From Adiantum capillus-veneris (Eukaryota; Streptophyta; Polypodiopsida; Polypodiales; Pteridaceae), in NCBI GenBank assembly GCA_014529385.2, contig CM043949.1, forward strand, positions 147,663,850-147,727,849: a stretch of DNA of 64,000 bases, read 5' to 3'. Shown in pieces: positions 1 to 10,305 of this stretch. The notes under the pieces were generated by a model. The model ran no database searches, was not told where the DNA came from, and saw only the letters and a list, made by a program, of their open reading frames with translations. The stretch's first letter is position 1. The number at the start of each line of letters is the position of its first letter. A program made the position numbers and the translations under genes.

Positions 1-367
1 GACAAAACGCCTTTGCCTCTTTTAGTTCCATAGTTTCATCTCTGTCTACGAACCCACCTGCCTCCATTCTGAGGTAGCCTGTCAAAGAAAGCTTTCCAAT
101 GCCGCACTTGATGAATCATATATTAAAGCATGACCATTTTTGTAATGTTCCGTCTGTTTGCAATTTTTTGCACAGGTTTTTCCAAGGATATTATGCCCAT
201 CCTGGTGTTTTTTTCACCACATGCACAAGCCATGGAAGTTCTCAGCCCAATGAAAGTTTTCTACTTGATTGTAAACCGGACGAGGCCTCCATGTCCAAGC
301 CAGAAGATAATGTGGAGATGGATGAGCAACTTGAGAAAGATTCAGAAGCCTTGCATGGTTCTTGCTC
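1..367 (+). other. Unassigned leading segment, possible decayed exon
   Basis: No gene family is recognised here. A pyrimidine-rich stretch ending TTTTTTGCACAG at about 163-175 resembles a plant 3' splice site. The frame that follows (about 175-361) reads as an ordinary acidic peptide (it contains DEQLEKDSEALHG) and then runs into the CT microsatellite, where the translation becomes serine/leucine repeats and loses meaning. This could be the edge of an exon cut by the simple repeat, or chance. Homology is not visible by eye. Confidence 0.2.
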
Positions 368-1330
<963 letters not shown>

Positions 1331-1755
1331 TGATCGAATGAGCGACTGAGCTAGGGAGATCTAGACGTCCACGACTGCGGAGGACTACACAACATCGACA
1401 GAGGCTGCATCAGAGGATCTAGCTAGGTCACTTTGGCTCGACATGCATAACGCCCGGTCAGACTACTAACCATGGAGGAGATTGATGAGATCCGCCAACG
1501 ATAGCTGCTGGATCTCCTATGCTCTACCTATCCCAGCTAGCTGGTTTAGCCGTTTAGTCCATACCCAGCAGTTTAGGATTCCATAATATTTTATTTTGTC
1601 ATCTTCTTACTCTGACTTTGTATCAGATCCATCACATTGTAACTTTCTTGTCTCATGTCTCATAGGTCACTTTGGCCTTTCAAAGACGTTAATATAACAT
1701 TTCATTTCATTTCCATGCTTTAGCTTCTCTTCATGAGCATCTGATGGATACAATG
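1331..1755. other. Intergenic, no feature recognised
   Basis: Mixed-composition DNA without a convincing open frame or a recognisable element boundary. It separates the microsatellite from the first Copia protease fragment. Confidence 0.5.
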
Positions 1756-1858
1756 GAATACAATGGACTCAGCTCTTCTTACAGCATTTGATGGAAATGC
1801 ACTGAGTGACTGGATTATAGACTCAGGGGCATCACTTCATGCATTCCCAAGATCAATG
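1756..1858 (+). mobile_element. Copia protease-site fragment, copy 1
   Basis: This short stretch reads NTMDSALLTAFDGNALSDW and then IIDSGASLH, the Ty1/Copia aspartic protease active site (D-S-G-A). It is nearly identical to the protease of the complete Copia element at 26,174-26,272 (minus strand) but ends differently, in codons for AFPRSM. Only about 100 bp is present, with no LTR and no flanking gag or integrase, so it is a captured or deletion-derived scrap. The first 30 bp are repeated again at 1863-1893. Confidence 0.8.
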
Positions 1859-1862
1859 CACT

Positions 1863-1893
1863 GAAGAATACAATGGACTCAGCTCTTCTTACA
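1863..1893 (+). repeat. Partial repeat of the Copia protease fragment
   Basis: The opening 31 bp of the protease fragment (GAAGAATACAATGGACTCAG onward) recur directly after copy 1 and then stop. The same start point is used at 3736, which suggests a shared ancestral breakpoint. Confidence 0.7.
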
Positions 1894-1963
1894 ATGTGAT
1901 ATGAGGAAAAAGGCAAAAAGGCGATATGAGGAAGCTTGAACACACACGCATACGCTGACAAAG

Positions 1964-1975
1964 ACACACACACAC

Positions 1976-2020
<45 letters not shown>
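1964..2020. repeat. (AC)n microsatellite
   Basis: Nearly pure AC dinucleotide tract of about 57 bp with one G interruption near 1980. It has no coding value. Confidence 0.9.
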
Positions 2021-2023
<3 letters not shown>

Positions 2024-2079
2024 CTTGAAATGAACAATAACTCAGAGATAAAAAGCGAGAACTTAGAGAGGAAACGATC

Positions 2080-2850
2080 ATCAAGGAGGAGAGCAGCGCC
2101 AAGAAAGCAGCCAATCTCTTCTACACAAGAAAACATGGAGATGAAGAGATCACCTCACTTAAAGCCTCTGCTAAGAATTAGGATACATGCTGATTGCAGG
2201 ATATACTCAATGGGGGCAATGATAGAAATCTTTGGGATGTTTTCAGTGGATGCGAAGTGAGGGAACTATACAGAACGCCAATATGGACAAGATAATTCAT
2301 GACAATATTGTTATCCAAGGGCTGTTGAAACAAAATGTTGTGCATGGCATTGCGTTGGTTGACATGTATGCCAAATGTGTTGTACTTTAGAAAGCACCTA
2401 AGATTCTTGTCCAAAACATCATCTCTTGGAGGACTCTATTGCAGTGGATGAGAAGCAAGGACGTCTCTCTAGATGCAATCATCTTTGAAGGCATGTGACA
2501 CTATGCTCATATAGGATATCTGATCTCACAGCTTCATCCATGTAGCCCAATTCTCTGATGTCAGATTATTGGCAGTGTCGTATGATCAATCAGAGCTCCT
2601 CTATGCTCCCTTTTCAAATCTATGCTCGCTTTTCATAGGCAATCGTTGGCACCTTTTCAAAGAGATATATAATTTACTGGCAGTGATGTCGTACGATCAC
2701 AGAGCAGCGCCAAGAAAGCAGCAATATCTTCTATGCAAGCAAACATGGATACGAAAAGGTCAACTCACTTAAATCATGTGCTTAGATCAAGATATACTCA
2801 AGAGGGACAGGGACAAAAAGCTATGGGCTATGCGAATATCTTCTCAACAA
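2080..2850 (+). pseudogene. Decayed PLS-type pentatricopeptide repeat (PPR) gene fragment
   Basis: Pieces of plant organelle-RNA-binding PPR repeats can be read in shifting frames. The clearest is at about 2284-2550: IIHDNIVIQGLL, then GIALVDMYAKC, then KAPKILVQNIISW. These match the first helix of one repeat and the L-type repeat consensus of PLS-class proteins. GYTQWGQ near 2200 and YTQEGQGQKAMGY near 2795 match the GYAQ-GQ-KAL region. Stops (for example TAG near 2385) and frameshifts break it. Two diverged copies of a block starting GCAGCGCCAAGAAAGCAG, at about 2094 and 2704, show an internal duplication. Intact family members act in mitochondria or plastids in RNA editing or processing; this copy cannot. 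Confidence 0.7.
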
Positions 2851-2909
2851 GCATTCGCAGGTTCCCTAGAGGCATCTCGGATTGTCTGCAAGTTTGCTTC
2901 TGGACACTC

Positions 2910-2912
<3 letters not shown>

Positions 2913-2947
<35 letters not shown>
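2913..2947. repeat. (GA)n microsatellite
   Basis: Pure GA tract of about 35 bp lying just after the PPR remnant. Confidence 0.9.
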
Positions 2948-2950
<3 letters not shown>

Positions 2951-3735
2951 GCTATGACGTAGCTAGTAGGCAATGATGGATTTTCTCATGCATGAGTTTT
3001 AATGGAACCATCAAACGCGGACCCTACTGCCTTCATCCTTTGATCTATGGTGCTGGAAGTGGAAACATCCATCCTATATATTGGTGTTGGAAGTAGCAAT
3101 GCCCAACTAGCTATACTAGCACCTTATACATGTTCACATGAAAGTGAAGAGACATGAAGAAAAGCCTACCTCGTTGAGATGAAGAAAGCATTCTGCAGTA
3201 ACATAGAGTCTGTAGGCCAAGCTCCTCCCTATTCATTCCAGCAGTACAAGGTCGACAATGTCATTGTTTGCTCCATCGGTATATTGGAATGGGCCTTCTT
3301 TAATTTTCAGTGAAGCCTCCCACACAGCGATCATAGCAGATTTGTGTGCAACAAGACCCAGTGGCCAGATGAATAGTATGTCCAGCTTCAATTACCTTAC
3401 TCATCTCGTTTCTGCAGGTGCAACTAGTTATGGACATCATTATGCCTCTCCTCCAAGTATAGTGTTATGGAATTGATATCTTATTATTTATCGCAGCTGT
3501 GACAGGTGGAAAAGGCTTGGCCGAGCTAAGCTATTGCAAAAGGATATTATATTTTATGTACATTTTATTATTCAAGTGCTCTTTTATGAGCTTTGGCCAT
3601 TTATGACCGGCCGGCTAGTTTGTAACCAATTTGACCATTCAAGAAATCTATATAACAAATACGTGCAAGAGGGAATTTCCGGCCAGTTTGTAACCAATTT
3701 GGCCATTCAAGAAATAAGGATGTATTTTATTTTTT
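2948..3735. other. Unassigned DNA with a short internal repeat
   Basis: No gene is recognised. A phrase (GGCCAGTTTGTAACCAATTT and similar) occurs twice, near 3612 and 3680, followed in both cases by a C-A-T-T-C-A-A-G-A-A-A-T-like tail. That is a small tandem duplication. The segment ends at the second Copia protease fragment. Confidence 0.4.
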
Positions 3736-3842
3736 GAAGAATACAATGGACTCAGCTCTTCTTACAACATTTGATGGAAATGCACTGAGTGACTGGATTA
3801 TAGACTCAGGGGCATCACTTCATGCATTCCCAAGATCAATGG
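3736..3842 (+). mobile_element. Copia protease-site fragment, copy 2
   Basis: Second copy of the ~105-bp piece encoding MDSALLT...DWIIDSGASLHAFPRSM. It differs from copy 1 at very few positions (for example ACAACATTT versus ACAGCATTT). It starts at GAAGAATACAATGG, as does the short repeat at 1863, and ends at the same AGATCAATG. With copy 1 it flanks the PPR remnant as a direct repeat about 2 kb apart. Confidence 0.8.
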
Positions 3843-3863
3843 ATAGCCCTCCTCCTTAGTTGG

Positions 3864-4935
3864 TGTTGAAAGGACGCCCTTTCAACAACGTTTCCATAAA
3901 GATTCCATTAAAGATTCCTCAAAGATTCTATAAAGATTCCACATGAAGATGGTGATGAAGTAATGAAGATGAAGATGGATGCTGCAACATGAAGATACGC
4001 GTTCATGGACGTCACCAAATATCCCGTTATTATTATTCTGAGCCATTACGGCCACTTTTGTAATGTTTACGGGAACCTCACATTTTAAGTCGGCACTTGT
4101 ATTTTGGCCACAGATGCTTGTATAATGAGTAAAGACAACTCAGTTTCTTGTAATTAAGCTTTGTAGAAGCCTAGGGACAATTCAGGTCATTTGTCCGAAC
4201 ATTAGGTTTGAAGGCTTGGTATATAAGCTAAAACCTAAGGCTTTGTAAAGGACACATTACATTTTCTCAATTAATATACAGTCGTGGGTTCTGTAGCACA
4301 CAGTAGTGAGCTTCACGAACACACACCGTCGCGCACACTAATCGCATTGCAGATATGAGAGTAGGAGTGTGTTAGCATCGACGAGCTCTTCGTGTCGACG
4401 CAAGCAATGCAAGCCGAGGACCACATCGCGAGCCCGCCTGCTACGAGCTATATTTGGTCATAAGTACCTCAAATGACATCCGTTCTGAATGATCGAGGAG
4501 TCGTTAGAATCAGGGCGAGAAGCTCTTCGTGTTGATGTCTTTGTAGATCAGTTCCGGACACTTTGGAAATTGCTGTTTTGAGTCTATCGCGACAGCGATT
4601 AGAGATCTTATAGTTATGGTTTTCAGGGTTTAGGTGTTTGGCCATATAGGATATATCCCTTGTGAGTCTTGCCCTCCGATTTCGAGTCATTCTGATATGA
4701 TTTGAGACTGTTTTGATCTTGTAGTGTTTCGTAGGATGCGTTGTCTCTTTCTTTGCTTTATGGTAGTGTTAAGGTAGGATTAGTGGCTGTAGAGTGTTGT
4801 TCGTGTCTAGCTCAGGGTTGACAATCCAGAGATTGCCTCCATGCCCTAGTCGGGTTGGCTACGTCCTCGAATTGACAGTTTGTTGGTATGTGTTCTCGTT
4901 GTGCTCCATCGTCCTTCGCGGCGTACCCGCTAACA
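3864..4935 (+). mobile_element. 5' LTR of Gypsy family A, plus-strand copy
   Basis: The segment begins TGTTGAAAGG and ends CGCTAACA, the expected TG...CA termini, and is followed one base later by a primer-binding site. A TATA box (TATATAAG, 4220-4227) lies about a third of the way in, with the AATTAATATACAGTCG region downstream as likely leader or poly(A) sequence. The same LTR occurs reversed at 36,968-37,958. The two agree well except for the first ~100 bp of U3. Near 4585-4594 the LTR carries TATCGCGACA, a variant of the palindrome repeated through the leader. Confidence 0.85.
4220..4227 (+). promoter_or_regulatory. TATA box of the family A LTR
   Basis: TATATAAG inside the LTR, conserved in the minus-strand copy (GGTATATAAGC reversed at about 37,678-37,688). 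It is the likely core promoter for the element's genomic RNA. Confidence 0.6.
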
Positions 4936-4936
4936 T

Positions 4937-4954
4937 TGGCATCGTTGTCGGGGA
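4937..4954 (+). promoter_or_regulatory. Primer-binding site, tRNA-Asp type
   Basis: TGGCATCGTTGTCGGGGA lies one base after the LTR. It resembles the TGGCGCCGTTGCCGGGGA primer site used by Athila/Tat-type plant Gypsy elements, which is complementary to the 3' end of tRNA-Asp. The differences are C/T or G/A changes. The site confirms the LTR end and the plus orientation. Confidence 0.75.
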
Positions 4955-5149
4955 CGAAGCGCCTAAATTAGCGTAGACCACATCACTCGTGTTTGACAGG
5001 ATAGAGTTTCTCTAGAGTTTTCTAGAGTGTTGTCACCATTTTCCTTCTTAGTGGGAAGTCAGAGAGCGGATCTCTTGACTGAGGGATAGCCAGGGAGCCT
5101 GCGTCTCGCCGAGGTGGTCCACCATGAGGTTGAGGTATGGTTATATTAT

Positions 5150-5539
5150 TTTGTTGTGTATTTAGATTAGGTTTTATGGTTTGTGTGTTTGGTTGTGAAG
5201 AACTTGAAAGAAAAAAAAAACGCAAAAGGTAAGCAGGAGGCTGTTTGCTTGCCAGAAAGCAAAAACAACCATTCAACCATCCAAAGTAGGACTTTAGGTA
5301 GTGTAGGACATCTGATGCTGATCTAGAGCAATTTTGACATGAAAATGTGCTTGAAAACACAAAAGGCCGAATTGTGCTGATTATGGTAAAAGTGCTCTAA
5401 AATGGTCATTTGAAAGCCGATTTGAGTGCTTGTTTTTGTATTGGAGACCTTAAGGTAGGGGGGAAAACCCAGATTTGGTCCAATCCAAAAAAAAAAAAAC
5501 TCTAAAAAACCCAAAAAACAAAAAATCTGAAACCAAATC
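5150..5539 (+). other. Proximal untranslated leader of family A
   Basis: Non-coding leader between the PBS region and the repeat array. It includes short A-rich tracts (near 5210 and 5490). The matching leader on the minus strand ends at about 44,658, where that copy is truncated. Confidence 0.55.
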
Positions 5540-7180
5540 TACAATTTTCAACAAAAAAAAGAAGTTTGACCTCAAGACCTTGTTTTGCATATGCTCTAGA
5601 GCTTGTATATGAAATTTCAAAGCATTTGCATCAGTGCTTGTGCATCCAAGTGGGAAATTTTCTTTTTCTGAGCGTAAGGAAGTGAACTGTGAAATGCTTG
5701 AATCCGAAGGAAAAGAAGTCCAAATTGAATGAAACTTTGGGGATAGGCTTCTAAGGGCATTGGGAACCAAACTGTCCAAAAACAGAGAAAAAAATACACT
5801 TCCCAGTGGCTCTCTGCTCAGTATATCGCGATAGACTAGTGAATTGGAGATAGACTCACAAATAGACAAAACCCCTCATACCACAGGTAAAACACATCAA
5901 TACAAGGCTGCTCCCAAAAATTGAGTGTACTTGGACACCTGCTTGACCACTAAACCTCAAGTCTGGTGTTTTGAGTCAGACTTCAGAGACAAATTGGGTA
6001 AAGGGACTTGACCAAATTTCCAAACCTTATGAAACTTGGTAGACATGATTTACAGAGGATAGGGAACACATCTGTGAAGAGAAAATTTGAAAAAAGTGTC
6101 ATTTTAGCATACTTGGTGAGTCTATCGCGATAGACTAAGAACCCAGTGATAGAAACTTAATTTTTCAAAAACCTGTGTGGCATAGCTTGGAAAGGTGCTA
6201 TCAAGGACACATAAAAATTTTGAAGTCATTTGGATATCAGAAAGTGGGTCTAAGACCATTTGAGAGGATTTAGCTTGTAGAAAACAACAGATCTGGTCTA
6301 ACTGACAAAGTAAAAGTCCAAACCACTTGAAAATTGGTAGGAGGACTAAGGAGAGGTGTTGGAACACAGTGGTATAGTCAAAGTTCAAGTTTGACCTATA
6401 AAAGGGGTACTTGCTGAGTCCATCGTGATAGACTCAAAGCAGGGCCAAAGAAATTGAAATTTTCAAAACCCTCTGGAGCATAGCTTGTTTAGCCTCTCAT
6501 GAGGTTACACACAAAATTTGGTGGATTTTGGACATTGGGAAGTTATCCTAAGTCTATTTTCTAGTGATCAGATAGACTCAGAATTCTAGAGTTGGAGTTA
6601 GAAACCTAAGAAAAAGTCCAAAACAAGTGGAAATTGGTGAGCAAGGTGTACAGAGCATAGGGACCACAATGGTAAAGAGAAATCTGGAAAATTTTCAAAA
6701 CTAAAGAATCTGCTGAGTCTATCGCGATAGACTAGGGTTTTTTCACAAAAATTGAAATTTTTGAAAATTGACCATAGGGCCTTGTTCTACATGTTGTTGT
6801 GAGCCTATGGTTAAAACTTGAGTAAGTTTGGAGCATTGGAAGTGCATCTACGTGGATTACTTCACAAGATCAGAAAAGAAACTGTTGTTTGATGCAAGTT
6901 TAAAAGGAAAAGTATTCCAAATTGGTTGAAACTTGGTGAGTAGTATCTCAAGATAAGGAGGAACTCAAATCTGTGAAAACAGTTGAAAAACTGTATCCCA
7001 GTAACACTCTGGTGAGTCTATTGCAATAGACTCAAAAATTCAATGTAGAAAAATCAAAATTCAAATTTGAATTCATATTTGGGTTCAGAAGGCCCATTAT
7101 ACCTTGTACACAAAGTTTGAGTGCATTTGGACATCTGCAAGGGGTACTTGGTGAGTCTATCGTGATAGACAACTGAGGAA
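5540..7180 (+). repeat. Leader tandem array, ~299-bp monomers with a palindrome
   Basis: Six palindromes (consensus GAGTCTATCGCGATAGACTC) sit in phase. Their ten-base cores are at 5824-5833, 6123-6132, 6421-6430, 6720-6729, 7019-7028 and 7158-7167, giving spacings of 299, 298, 299, 299 and 139. Between palindromes the monomers are diverged but share wording such as 'AAANTTGGTGAG...GGAACACANTGGTAAAG'. The same array, including the final 139-bp half unit, is in the minus-strand copy at 42,600-44,200. It is non-coding and ends ~440 bp before gag. As RNA each palindrome could form a hairpin with a self-complementary loop. Confidence 0.85.
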
Positions 7181-7615
7181 AAAATTTTGAGAAATTTTTT
7201 GAAACCAAGTATACCACTGGGTTTATCATTGCCTAAGGAGTGCACACACCAATTTTGGGCTCAAACTGACTACTTGGAAAAACATCAGATAGAGCAATTT
7301 TCCAAATTACATCTCACTGTTTTGGTCATAACTTTCACATACGGACTCCGATTCCAAAACTTTTTTTATCAAAACGTATCTTAAAAGAAGCACTACAGAT
7401 CTTAGAGTAAACTAGCAAAACTTGATCAAAAAAACGTTGTTTAAGGCCTCAAAATGCATCCGGAAGTTAGGGGTGTCTAAAACCGGCAATTTGAGAGAAT
7501 TGTGAGAAAACGCTCACAGTTTTGGACATAGTTTTGGATTTTCCTTGACCAAAACACTTGAACACACTGAGAGAGATATTAATACAGCAAGCTAGATCTG
7601 TTAATCCTAGAATTC

Positions 7616-9757
7616 ATGTCTACATCAGACTCCGACTCAACTTATACAAGCACATGGATTGCAGGGATAGATGAGCACCCGCCCAGAATAGATCTTCCAA
7701 ACCTACAATACATAAAGACCAATTTTGTGGAGAGAATTTGGACGTATAACCATGAAAGTGAAGGACTATATAGGTATATTTATGGAAATCAATTCAACCT
7801 TTACAGCTGCTTAGAGCCTTACCCAGATGAGCTGACAGAATACAAGCTCTTATATGTCTATACATACGAGGTCGACCGACAATGGACATCTTTATTTGTT
7901 GACAAGTATGGATGAGAATATAGAGCTGTAGAAAGCACAAATCCAAGAACCAAATTAGAGATGAGTGGATATTTGGTCAATGAAGGACCTCATATACATC
8001 CACCAAACACAGAAACCTCTAAGAGAATTCCAAAGAGGGGACCACCACTTGGATTTCCTCTTAGAGCGATAACGAGAGATGAAACGATACCAGAGAGGAG
8101 TATGGTTCCATACTTTGCACCCCAAAGTATAAGACCGTATCAGCTAAGAAAATAGGTAAATAGAAATTGCAATGGCATAGGAGACCCATACGCCCATGTC
8201 TCGGCTTTCAAGCAAGTCCTACGAGCAGAACGAGTAGAAGACTTCCACACGCAGTATGAGGGTTTTGGACTTACATTGGAGGACAATGCACAAGCATGGT
8301 TTGAACTATTGAACTGGAGAGAGTTCACAACCATTGAGAAAATGTTGGATGAATTTGTTCAAGAATTCACCAAGAGGGGCATAAAACATAACACCCTTCC
8401 TAAGATTCAGGAATTTAAACAAGGCGAAACAGAAACATTGAGACATGCAATACTGCGTTTCAAGCAATATGTTGCTAGATGTCCTACCCAAGAGTTACCC
8501 ACGCCAGAACGTCAAATCCTATGCTTCATCAGAGGGCTTAGGAATGAGAATCTCCAAAAGGACCTATACGTGAAAAGATACCAAACCTTGGAGGAAGTGA
8601 CCAAAGCGGCAGTTGACCTAGTTGACAATTGCGAATTCTATGACGATGGTCAGAAGAAGATGAATGATGCGAGTGAGAAAAAGAAAACCGCTGATCTTGA
8701 GGATGAAAGAGGGAATCTAGGACAAAACCAAGTAAATGTTGAGGAGAAAATCATAGAGAATGTGATGCAACGCATCAACCACTCTGACAGAGTACCAGCT
8801 TATAGAGTTGCTCAACGACGAAGGTGCATGACATGTGGAGGGGACCACCCGACGCAACATTGTCTTGACTATAGACCTAAGACTCCACCAGGGTTTGAGC
8901 ATGTTATGTCTCAACCGCCTAGATATCATCCTATAGCGGAACAAGTGTTCTTAAGTGAAAGACCCATAGCTGCTAGAAATGCATATGTGAGTCATGAGCT
9001 TCAAACAAAAAGATATGTGGTAGATCAGAGGTCACTTCAAGGTCAATATCAAGTATTGCCACAACAACCAATACGTCCATGTGACAGATGTGGTAATAGT
9101 GATCACTTGATTAAGGATTGTCCACACCATGATATCATGATAAATGTATATTGTAATGAGTGTGCAATCACACATATGATTTTGGATTGTCCTAAGAATC
9201 CAAGAAAGAAAGGTAAAATGCAACCACATGTTACCTTTCCTTCTACCAGCAAATCAGAGAAAGAACGAGCCGCAACAAAAGGAAAGACGACAACAACAAC
9301 GGAGCAAGAAACAGTTGCAAAAGAACAGGTGCTTAAACAACAAGAAGATGAAAGTAAGCAAGTTGCTCCAGTAAACGTTGTCACAAGAGCACAAGCAAAA
9401 GTGCAAGAGCAGAAGCCTACAGATGGAGAGACTAGTAAGAGTTCCAAAAGCCGTAGAAACTCTAGACGAGCAAGAAGGACTAGAATGAAAGCGAGACTAG
9501 AAAGGGAGAAAGGAGAAGAAAAGGATTTTATAGTTGAGTTGGAAACAACTCAAGAGCAACAGACACAACAAAGGGAAGTTGAAACCCTTAAACCAGCTGA
9601 AGCACCCAAGAGTGCTAGTTCAGGAGGATCTGTCCTAGTGGACAAAGTGAATGAGCCTTTAGACGCGATTTTACAGGCTTATGAGGCTAGATTGGCAAAT
9701 AGACAGACCTTAGAACAAAGACGGATGACTTATCCTTATCCTGAACTAGAGAAGTAG
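7616..9757 (+). pseudogene. gag: gag of Gypsy family A, plus-strand copy
   Basis: One frame of about 713 codons beginning MSTSDSDSTYTSTW. It is broken by TGA at 7913-7915 and TAG at 8153-8155. The retrotransposon gag domain spans roughly residues 185-330 (GDPYAHVSAFKQVLR...AQAWFELLNW...LDEFVQEF). Three zinc knuckles follow: CMTCGGDHPTQHC (C-x2-C-x3-H-x4-C), CDRCGNSDHLIKDC (x4 spacing) and CNECAITHMILDC (x3 spacing). A basic, Gln/Lys-rich tail follows. Gag would form the cytoplasmic virus-like particle and bind element RNA. The minus-strand copy (40,086-42,180) is close to identical in protein sequence and lacks the TGA, so the stop is a recent lesion. Both copies share the terminal TAG. Confidence 0.85.
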
Positions 9758-9766
9758 AGGCTATCA

Positions 9767-9945
9767 ATGTGTAAGCAGCTCATTGAAACTGCTCAAGCAC
9801 TGCTAGAACCACCTCCACCAGAAGTGAAGGATAGGATAGTCACCCCAATGCACAAAGAGAAGAGCATTAAAGTAGACGAATTGCCTAGAAAAGAAGTGGA
9901 TCATAGAGAAGAATCACTGCCAAGGTCGCAAGACTTGGGTGTTGT
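9767..9945 (+). pseudogene. Start of ORF2 of Gypsy family A, truncated
   Basis: After the in-frame TAG at 9755-9757 the same reading frame resumes: MCKQLIETAQALLEPPPPEVKD, then a Glu/Lys-rich run. It matches the first ~55 residues of the 310-residue ORF2 in the minus-strand copy (39,144-40,076). Similarity stops near 9940 (CGCAAGACTTGGG), where unrelated GT-rich DNA begins, so this copy lost the rest of ORF2, its 3' region and its 3' LTR. No enzyme domain is recognisable. Confidence 0.7.
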
Positions 9946-10305
9946 TGATGGTTGAGGTGGCCAGTGTGAGGTTGATGATGCCGTTCCTGATGTTTTGTTG
10001 ATGTGGAGATGCTACACGTCACTTTTGTGGTCAGTCGGGGCATGCCTTGGGTGTCTGTCTTCGATTTGTTATTGTTTTCTATGCTTTTGGTTTTTTTTCT
10101 CCTTTTGTCATTGGCGTGGCGCTCGTTTCCTTCTTCCTTCGCTTTACATGTTTGTGCATATGTGCGTATGCGTGCGTGTATGTACATGTTGTGTGTGTGC
10201 AAAGCGTGTGTGGGTGTGTGTTCATAATATATGGGTGTTCAAAAAGGCGAGGGAGTGTATGTGGGCATGTATATGAGATTTTTTGCGTGTATATAGGGTG
10301 AGTGT
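9946..10305. other. GT-rich spacer
   Basis: About 360 bp rich in TG/GT, with Cys/Val-rich frames that are composition artefacts. It joins the truncated family A copy to the decayed Gypsy pol. No boundary signal such as a TSD or LTR end was identified. Confidence 0.5.

Noticed and set aside
5822-5838. Palindrome considered as a transcription-factor operator or a restriction-type site only
   Set aside because: The extended symmetry, regular phase and presence in two element copies point to an element-level function; no host gene lies nearby.
5540-7180. Phased repeats considered as a CRISPR array
   Set aside because: Units are ~299 bp, diverged, eukaryotic and inside a retroelement leader; there are no short repeats with unique spacers.
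9103-9447. Minus-strand 114-codon frame opposite gag, also present opposite the other gag copy (40,396-40,656)
   Set aside because: It is a shadow of the repetitive Gln/Lys codons of the gag tail; conservation follows from the sense-strand protein.
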